Assembly (NCBI GenBank): GCA_963773945.1
Contig: CAVZDD010000003.1
Span: forward strand, 1-64,000
Length of the DNA stretch: 64,000 nt
DNA from: JAKIWV01 sp963773945
GTDB taxonomy: Archaea; Thermoplasmatota; Thermoplasmata; Lutacidiplasmatales; UBA184
Reading direction: 5' to 3'
Part shown: piece by piece, positions 58,405-64,000 of the stretch
Position numbering within the stretch: the stretch's first letter is position 1
How the letters are laid out: every line of letters starts with the position of its first letter
Program-made: the position numbers and the translations under genes
The notes under the pieces: model-generated
The model's database searches: none
Told to the model about the DNA's origin: nothing
The model's input: the letters and a program-made list of their open reading frames with translations, nothing else

Positions 58405-58929
58405 ATGCCGGCCCCTTCGTCGCCGATCACAGTTGACACCGCCCGACGGCTCACCGCCTACAACGCGCAGGTCTTCGCGCGGTACGTCCGCGCGGCCCGA
58501 CGACTTCCCTGGCGCGTTGCGTCCGCCAACCGGGGCACCGGCCATCTGTCGATCTTCCGGACCCTGGTCCACATCCTCAACGTCCACGAGGTCTGGATGC
58601 TCTACATCGTGCAAGGGCGGATGGGGGAAATCAAGGATCTCTTCCTGCAAACCGCACGGAAGCCGACCAGTTGGGAGGGATTCGAACCGTATGCGCGGCG
58701 CGTTTGGGCGGGATTGGATGACTACGTCGCGACCCTGACTCCTTCCAAGCTATCGAAGTCTGTGAAGGCGCCGTGGATGCCCGGTCGCTACACGACGGGC
58801 GACGCCGTACTGCAGTCGACGTTCGAACAGGCCCATCATCTGGGCGAGATCATCGGGGTCTACTGGCAGCGGGACGAAGAGCCCCCGGAGATGACATGGA
58901 TCGACGTCAATCGCGGGCGTAGTCGCTGA
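58405..58929 (+). CDS. DinB-like (DUF664-type) four-helix protein
   Basis: 174 aa, all-helical. NVHEVWMLYIVQGR in helix 2 and FEQAHHLGEIIGVYWQRD in the last helix supply His residues for one metal, as in the DinB/YfiT superfamily. Such proteins include thiol S-transferases; the substrate here is unknown. The ATG lies 27 nt after ctctaagc (58375-58382). Its 3' third is overlapped antisense by the frame of the next gene. Confidence 0.82.
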   Translation: MPAPSSPITVDTARRLTAYNAQVFARYVRAARRLPWRVASANRGTGHLSIFRTLVHILNVHEVWMLYIVQGRMGEIKDLFLQTARKPTSWEGFEPYARRVWAGLDDYVATLTPSKLSKSVKAPWMPGRYTTGDAVLQSTFEQAHHLGEIIGVYWQRDEEPPEMTWIDVNRGRSR

Positions 58930-59757
58930 GCGGCCGACCGCCCACTCAGGTCTGAGCCGGAACGCGCTGGGGGAAGACCGGCGAGCGATGTATCCGTCAC
59001 ATCGCTCGATCAGCAGCTCTCGACCAAAACTGAAGTCGTGCCCCGGCCGCACCACGGCCGCCGGCAGCTGACGCAGCCGGCGCATCGTCTCCAGATAATC
59101 GGGAATGCTCGAGGTGGGCGTCGTGTCAATGAGAGGGTCGGTGGCGTAGACGGCGTCGCCGGAGAAGAGAGTCCCCGTTCGCGATTCCCAGAGCCCGGCC
59201 GAGCCATGGGTATGGCCCGGCAAGTGGAGAACCTCGAACCGCCGATCCCCCAAATCGAGCACGCTCCCCTCCTCGACCGTTTTCGTGGCGATCCCGGGGG
59301 GTGGCTGGAACCGGGCCGGGTCGAACTCCCGGCTGGGGACCGCTTCGATCATGATCTCGGGCAGCGTCCCCCCGACCTCGACCACGAGGTCGCGAGTCGC
59401 CTGCCCCACGTCGTCCCGGAAAAGCAATCGGCTCGGGGCGGCCGCGGCGGCCGCGTCCGCGCGGTGAATCCATCGCTCCTCGAACTCGTGAAGGCCCCCC
59501 GCATGGTCCTGATGAGAATGGGTCGCGAATGCGAGCAAGGGCTTGCCCGGGTCGATCCGAAGCCGCTGGACCACGGGGAGCAGGGCGGCAATGCCGTTGA
59601 GCGTGTCCACGAGAAGGTCCCGGTCCCGACCGAGTTGAAGCCACGCGTTGGCGCGAAGGAGAACGTCCACGTGGGGCTCGGTGATGCGAAAGAGACCCGA
59701 CGCCACCCCCTCCACTTCGAACCACGCTTCGCACAGCGGTAAGGTCGAGGCCGTCAT
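58750..59757 (-). CDS. metallo-beta-lactamase-fold hydrolase
   Basis: 335 aa. AFATHSHQDHAGGLHEFEER is the zinc motif HSHQDH, LHLPGHTHGSAGLWESRTG gives the next His, LFSGDAVYATD the Asp, and VVRPGHDFSFG the final His. It looks like a glyoxalase II or lactonase-type hydrolase. The domain ends near IERCDGYIARRS (about 59000); the remaining 80 residues run antisense through the 3' part of the DinB-like gene and look unlike protein, so the true end may be lost by a frameshift. Confidence 0.82.
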   Translation of the reverse strand: MTASTLPLCEAWFEVEGVASGLFRITEPHVDVLLRANAWLQLGRDRDLLVDTLNGIAALLPVVQRLRIDPGKPLLAFATHSHQDHAGGLHEFEERWIHRADAAAAAAPSRLLFRDDVGQATRDLVVEVGGTLPEIMIEAVPSREFDPARFQPPPGIATKTVEEGSVLDLGDRRFEVLHLPGHTHGSAGLWESRTGTLFSGDAVYATDPLIDTTPTSSIPDYLETMRRLRQLPAAVVRPGHDFSFGRELLIERCDGYIARRSSPSAFRLRPEWAVGRSATTPAIDVDPCHLRGLFVPLPVDPDDLAQMMGLFERRLQYGVARRVATGHPRRLHRLR

Positions 59758-59903
59758 TCTTGGGTGTACCCCACGACCCTCACAGAGGTTCTTCCCGAGG
59801 GTCCCTCGCCAAGGTAATGGTCTGGGCACCTAAGCACTTGCGTGCCGTACCGGCGCCCCGAATGAAGGTTTGATACGGGAGGAGGGCGTCGGGTCGGCTC
59901 CAC

Positions 59904-60215
59904 ATGGCCATCCAGTCGACAGCCACCTCAACCTTCCTCTACCGCGGCGTCCCGACCAAGACCTGGAGGGAAGTTCCTCTGCCCACATCGTTTGAAGTGC
60001 GCAATCTGCTCTCCAAGGTTGGTGGAGGCGTTGAACGCGACCTCCGGGGCGACAACGAGCTCTGGCGCGCCCGATTCGGCAGCAGTGTGTTTACCGGTTA
60101 CCAGAACGGTACGATCTACTGCACGGGGGGCCTCGAGCCAGACCTGCAGCACATCTATCTTAGAATCGACGAGAAGGTCCGCGGCCGCAAGAAGCGGACT
60201 CCAACTCCGCGTTGA
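59904..60215 (+). CDS. hypothetical protein, 103 aa
   Basis: Not recognised. Basic at the C terminus (KVRGRKKRTPTPR). The core has two strand-like stretches (GSSVFTGYQNGTIYCTGG) and LSKVGGGVERDLRGDNELWR. A TATA-like box (gtttgatac, near 59867-59875) lies about 33 nt upstream of the ATG. It stands alone between two minus-strand genes. Confidence 0.6.
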   Translation: MAIQSTATSTFLYRGVPTKTWREVPLPTSFEVRNLLSKVGGGVERDLRGDNELWRARFGSSVFTGYQNGTIYCTGGLEPDLQHIYLRIDEKVRGRKKRTPTPR

Positions 60216-60239
60216 ACAGTTGGGTGCTTCCGAGCCGTA

Positions 60240-61127
60240 TCACTCCCGTCGGGCAGGGGACGGAGGCCGGCGCCCGGACACCACCAGCAACTCACACGGT
60301 GCTTCGACGGAATCGGCCCCGGTATACTGACGGGTCGCTTCCGCGACGGCACCCCAAGCGCGCTCCTGCTCGGCCGGAGCGAGGTCGGCCACAAGGCCCC
60401 CCAGGAGATCTCGATGGAAACGCAACAGCTCCTCGTTCGTCCGCATGCGGAGCGGGGAGGGTACCATCCGACTTCTCACGTCGATAAATCCGGCCCGGAC
60501 CAACATCTCTTCCAGCTGGCCGGGCTTCGAAATACTGAACGGCCCCGGACCGCCCGGAGGCGGGCCAGGGTCGCTCTCGGGCTTGCCCCATCGGGAGAGG
60601 ATCGACAACGGAACAGCCATGAACCCGTTTCGAGCGGGGGTCGAAAACACGGTCAGGCCGATCCGACCGGACGGCCGAAGGATCCGGAAGAGCCGCTCGA
60701 GCGCGGCGGCGGGGTCCGCGAAGAACATGAATCCTTGCCGACACACGACCACATCCATCGAAGCCCACGTTAAGTCGGGACTCTCGCCATCCATGACCCG
60801 AGCGAGCACATTCGCGAAGCCGGCGGCTCGCGCCTTCCGGGCAAGGAGCTTGACCATGTTCGGACCGATGTCGGTCGCAACGACCCGCCCGTCGGGACCT
60901 ACCGTCCGGGCCAACTGCACGGTGAGCCCGCCGGTTCCCGCAGCCAGCTCGAGAACACGCTCTCCGGATTTCAACTCCACCAGGTCAAGCAGAACGGCCG
61001 TCGCTGGAGCGAACCATTCGTTGACCACCGGAGCCCAGGAGTCCCACTTCTCGGCGATGGAGTCCCATCCCTCGCTAATCCGTTCCTTGCGCGCGGCGGG
61101 GTCAAACGGTCCTCGCGTTTCCGACAT
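60240..61127 (-). CDS. UbiE/COQ5-type SAM methyltransferase
   Basis: 295 aa. VLELAAGTGGLTVQLARTVG is motif I, VVATDIGPNMVKLLARKA motif post-I, and MDVVVCRQGFMFFADPAAAL motif II; LRPSGRIGLTVFS follows. The pattern suits C-methylation of a quinone or another small molecule. The substrate is unknown. The ATG at 61127 is chosen; upstream frame residues are low in similarity. It is 64 nt downstream of a small membrane protein gene on the same strand. Confidence 0.87.
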   Translation of the reverse strand: MSETRGPFDPAARKERISEGWDSIAEKWDSWAPVVNEWFAPATAVLLDLVELKSGERVLELAAGTGGLTVQLARTVGPDGRVVATDIGPNMVKLLARKARAAGFANVLARVMDGESPDLTWASMDVVVCRQGFMFFADPAAALERLFRILRPSGRIGLTVFSTPARNGFMAVPLSILSRWGKPESDPGPPPGGPGPFSISKPGQLEEMLVRAGFIDVRSRMVPSPLRMRTNEELLRFHRDLLGGLVADLAPAEQERAWGAVAEATRQYTGADSVEAPCELLVVSGRRPPSPARRE

Positions 61128-61191
61128 TCGATGGCGCCCCCCGACGAAGAGTCGATGCCGCGGAGTAATCCCGTGGGGGACCTCTTGAGGT

Positions 61192-61425
61192 TTAAGCGGA
61201 CGCAATGGCGCCAATAACAATGAACGGCATCAGGATCGAAGTGACGAGGTAGACCTTCCCGAAGACCGTCAGATTCGGAAGGACCAATCCCCCGGGGACC
61301 GCGGTATAGAGCGGATCGCCCCCGGTGATACTGGCGACCAGCGCCACGAGCGTCAGCCCGATCCAGAGCAAGGCCACGAGGCCGCAGACGATGAGTACGA
61401 GGCCTTTGGGGGTCAGTTGCTTCAT
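61192..61425 (-). CDS. small membrane protein, 77 aa
   Basis: Two hydrophobic helices: GLVLIVCGLVALLWIGLTLV (about 8-31) and VYLVTSILMPFIVIGAIASA (58-77), joined by a Gly/Pro loop. No family is recognised. ATG at 61425. It may be co-transcribed with the methyltransferase. Confidence 0.6.
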   Translation of the reverse strand: MKQLTPKGLVLIVCGLVALLWIGLTLVALVASITGGDPLYTAVPGGLVLPNLTVFGKVYLVTSILMPFIVIGAIASA

Positions 61426-61529
61426 TGCGACCTCACGAGGGGTACAGGCGGGCTAGCCCGACTGGTGGCTCGTCATAAAGGTAGCCCCCCGGGGCACCGG
61501 CTTCGTCGGGGGAGTCAAAAGTCGGGCGC

Positions 61530-63461
61530 TCACCAGATCTGCACCCGGCCGGCTTTGGGCTGCCACATCGGGGTGCCGGGGCGGATGTCGAACGCCTCGA
61601 AAAACGATGGCAGGTTCTGCACGGCTCCGATCACGCGGAATCGGCCCGGACTATGTTCGTCCACGGTCAGGAGCATTCGGGCGGTCTGCTCCTTGATCGA
61701 CTCCCGCCAAATCTGGCCGTACGAGATGAAGAAGCGCTGCTCGGGGGTGAGCCCTTCGATGGGTCGTCGATCGGCGGGGTTCCGAGCCAAACGACACTGA
61801 AGCGCCTCGAAGGCGATGCTGGCGCCCCCCAGGTCGGCGATGTTCTCCCCTACGGTCAAGGCGCCTTTAACGTGGAGGCCCGGCAGGGGCTCGAACCGAT
61901 CGTACTCGGCGATGACTTTCTTCGCCCGACGGCCAAACTCTCGGGCGTCCTTGGGGGTCCACCACTCGCGTAGGTTGCCGTTCGCATCGTACCGACGTCC
62001 TTGATCATCGTAGCCATGGGTGATCTCGTGACCGATTACGAGGCCAATACCGCCGTAATTGACCGCATCGTCCATTGTCGCGTCGAAGAATGGGGGCTGA
62101 AGAATGCCGGCCGGGAAGACGATCTCGTTCTGCGTGGGGTCGAAGTAGGCGTTGACCTGCGGAGCGGTCATCCGCCATTCGTCCGGGTCCACGCGTCGTC
62201 CCAACTTCGAGACCTTTCGGCGAATTTCGTACTCGAGGGACCGGCGGAGGTTTCCGACATAATCTCGTCGGTCGATTCGGAGCTTGGAATCGTCTCGGAA
62301 GTGCTTCGGGTGGCCGATTTTCACGCGGAACCCTTCGAACTTAGCGAGGGCCCGTCGTCGGGTGGCCGGGGTCATCCAGGCCAGGCTCCGAAGGCGGTTG
62401 CGGAAGACAGCTCGAAGGTCGGTGACGAGTCGCCGCATCCGGGCCGCCGCAGCCGGGGGGAAGTACTCGTTGACGAACATCTTGCCTAGGGCATCGCCTA
62501 TCGCGAGGTCGGTAGCTCGAGCGGCCCGTCTCCATGGAGGCTCCGGTCGACTTTGACCCAGGAGGGTCCGATGAAAGAAATCGAAGTACTCCCGCGCAAC
62601 GGGCCGGTGCAAGTACCCGGCTCGGGCCCGCAATAGATGCCAGCGAAGGTAAGCCTTCCAGGCAGCGAGGGGCCGACGGCCCAACAGCTGTCCAACGGCC
62701 TCGAAGAACTCCGGCTGGCCCACGATGACGTATGAAAGCCGAGTCGCACCGCGCTTGGAGAGATAATGGTCCCACGAGATGGTCGGAGCGAGCGCACGAA
62801 GCCGAGGGAGTCGGAACTTGTGGTAGTTCTTCTCTTCGTCCCGCAACTCGACTCGGCTCCGACTCGCTTTTGCGAGCTCGGCTTCTATCCGGAGAATCAC
62901 ACCGGCATCGCGCCGGGCCTCGGCCGCCGGCGCTCCGAGGAGCGAGAGCATTCGGACCAAGTGGCGACGGAAGGCTCTCCGTTGCCGGGCGAACCCCGGG
63001 GTCAGATAGTAGTCTCGGTCTGGTAGCGACAGCCCGGCTTGCTGGAGGTAAAACGCGTAGATTCCACTATTCTTCTTATCAGGGTAGACTCGGGTCTCAA
63101 ACAGCAGGGGAACGCCCTGGTTATGGAACTCGGCCACCACTTGGACAAGACCCTCCATCGAACAGACCTTGTCGATCTGAGCCAGCTCCCGGGCGATCGG
63201 GCGGAATCGCAGCCGGTTCCTACGATGGGCGTCCACCGCCGCGCGGTAGAAATCTCCGACTTCCCGTTCGACGGAGTATCGTGCAGTTCGCTTCCGTCCC
63301 GCCGCACGCTCAAGGAGCCCTCGGAGCCGTTTGTAATTGTACTCGCTGAGCTCGGAAAACGCTCCCCAGTAGACCTTGTCGGCGGGAATCGGATTTCGTC
63401 GGATCCACGAACCAACGGCGAACCGATAGAAATCGGTCTCCGGTGGCACCGATCGGTCCAT
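61530..63461 (-). CDS. M13 family metallopeptidase (neprilysin type)
   Basis: Zinc endopeptidase of oligopeptides, 643 aa. VNAYFDPTQNEIVFPAGIL (residues 436-454) is the substrate strand, HEITH (478-482) the zinc motif, and TVGENIADLGG gives Glu539 and Asp543. The end WQPKAGRVQIW is the normal M13 C terminus, in the CxxW-like position. Most M13 enzymes are exported or membrane-anchored, but this one starts directly at the catalytic domain (PPETDFYRFAVGSWI) with no signal peptide or anchor, so it may act in the cytosol. M13 is uncommon in archaea. Confidence 0.95.
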   Translation of the reverse strand: MDRSVPPETDFYRFAVGSWIRRNPIPADKVYWGAFSELSEYNYKRLRGLLERAAGRKRTARYSVEREVGDFYRAAVDAHRRNRLRFRPIARELAQIDKVCSMEGLVQVVAEFHNQGVPLLFETRVYPDKKNSGIYAFYLQQAGLSLPDRDYYLTPGFARQRRAFRRHLVRMLSLLGAPAAEARRDAGVILRIEAELAKASRSRVELRDEEKNYHKFRLPRLRALAPTISWDHYLSKRGATRLSYVIVGQPEFFEAVGQLLGRRPLAAWKAYLRWHLLRARAGYLHRPVAREYFDFFHRTLLGQSRPEPPWRRAARATDLAIGDALGKMFVNEYFPPAAAARMRRLVTDLRAVFRNRLRSLAWMTPATRRRALAKFEGFRVKIGHPKHFRDDSKLRIDRRDYVGNLRRSLEYEIRRKVSKLGRRVDPDEWRMTAPQVNAYFDPTQNEIVFPAGILQPPFFDATMDDAVNYGGIGLVIGHEITHGYDDQGRRYDANGNLREWWTPKDAREFGRRAKKVIAEYDRFEPLPGLHVKGALTVGENIADLGGASIAFEALQCRLARNPADRRPIEGLTPEQRFFISYGQIWRESIKEQTARMLLTVDEHSPGRFRVIGAVQNLPSFFEAFDIRPGTPMWQPKAGRVQIW

Positions 63462-63632
63462 GTACCCGGTGGAAAACCCGGGGCCGGAAGACCGCCGACG
63501 CGGGTTCGGGTCGAAGGGTTGCGACCCCGGGATTTCTCAGGTCCGCCTTGGGTTCCCCCTCTCGTTCTCGAAGTCATTCGTCGACGTTCCTACAAGGGGT
63601 GGGTCCTATCATCGTTGCGAAGCACATCCCAC

Positions 63633-64000
63633 TTAACCAAGAGGGACGGAGAGCCGCACAATCCCAGAGGCCCGGCCCCGCATAACTATGAGATGATCCT
63701 CGTTGAAGCACTCCCATTCCGCGGTGACGAAAACACGGTTGCCTGCCGGCTCCCAACGTATCAGGACGACGTCGGCACCGAACCGGCTCGCCCGTGAAGA
63801 CCGGCCGAAGGAACTCGAAGGACATCTCGCGTGCGAGGAAATTCATTTGCCCACCCACGGTGGTGGGTAGCGTTCCCAGGAGCAGTCGGTGGACCATCAG
63901 TCGACCCTGCCCATCGGGCGTGACGCGTTGTTGCCCCCGGTCGCCAGAGGCTTCCACGAACGCCCGAACTTCTTCGAGGGAGAAGGTGTGCTCGATTGAC
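63633..64000 (-). pseudogene. MaoC-like/hotdog acyl dehydratase, frameshifted and cut by the window end
   Basis: The N terminus lies beyond 64000. The visible part starts SIEHTFSLEEVRAFVEASGD and continues LMVHRLLLGTLPTTVGGQ, then FLRPVFTGEPVRC, a hotdog-fold pattern (MaoC/R-hydratase-like). Near 63777 one base too many (or two too few) shifts the frame; the continuing frame reads ADVVLIRWEPAGNRVFVTAE and stops at TAA 63633-63635. Unshifted, the frame loses the pattern and runs to 63574. Whether the break is real or a sequencing error is open. Confidence 0.7.

Noticed and set aside
1..64000. CRISPR arrays, rRNA genes, insertion sequences or an integrase
   Set aside because: No regularly spaced direct repeats, no rRNA-like stretches and no transposase or recombinase motifs were seen on either strand.

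Overview
The window is from an archaeon of high G+C content. Archaeal markers include a thermosome subunit, aIF5B, a TFIIB-type factor, a CPSF-like beta-CASP nuclease, TruD, archaeal-type NAD kinase and UppS, KaiC-like ATPases, and a tRNA with an archaeal bulge-helix-bulge intron. The gene mix (split glycine dehydrogenase, a sedolisin, an M13 peptidase, Amt, many acetyltransferases) fits a soil or sediment member of Candidatus Thermoplasmatota. That placement is inference and was not tested. Many genes have a TATA-like box about 26-31 nt before the start codon, so leaderless transcripts appear common; I used this spacing to choose several starts.

Layout. 0.1-6.9 kb: an acetyltransferase, a hypothetical, undecaprenyl diphosphate synthase, an S53 peptidase, the thermosome, and a nitroreductase-RdgB pair. 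7.0-7.5 kb: a 51-residue membrane ORF and tRNA-Asp(GTC) with an intron in its T loop. 7.5-15.0 kb: a seven-gene minus-strand operon, most genes overlapping by 4-8 nt: gcvPA, gcvPB, M24 peptidase, phosphofructokinase with PPi-type residues, MtnA-family isomerase, methyltransferase, glycosyltransferase. 15.1-21.3 kb: Nog1-type GTPase, aCPSF2-type nuclease, IMP-family phosphatase coupled to NAD kinase and a JAMM protein, and a B12-binding radical SAM protein. 21.5-31.2 kb: HTH-CBS regulator, P1 peptidase, HExxH protein, MFS and TauE/DUF1634 transporters, TruD, and a KaiC-like pair whose first member has lost its Walker A lysine. 31.3-38.6 kb: Y-family polymerase, aIF5B, membrane and Cys-rich proteins, TFB, a small winged helix, and a second M24 peptidase.

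38.6-64 kb is accessory in character: acetyltransferases, SDR, glyoxalase-like, esterases, a phytoene-desaturase-like FAD enzyme, MsrA (frameshifted), a triple zinc-ribbon protein, a MerB-like protein, a 2-hydroxy-acid oxidase, Amt, a GltD-like flavoprotein, DinB-like and metallo-beta-lactamase proteins, an M13 peptidase and a frameshifted MaoC-like gene cut by the window end.

The most notable observations are the T-loop intron of tRNA-Asp, the dead/active KaiC-like pair, the triple zinc-ribbon protein with an Arg/Gly tail, and inverted repeats placed exactly at the TATA boxes of a MerB-like gene and of an acetyltransferase gene.
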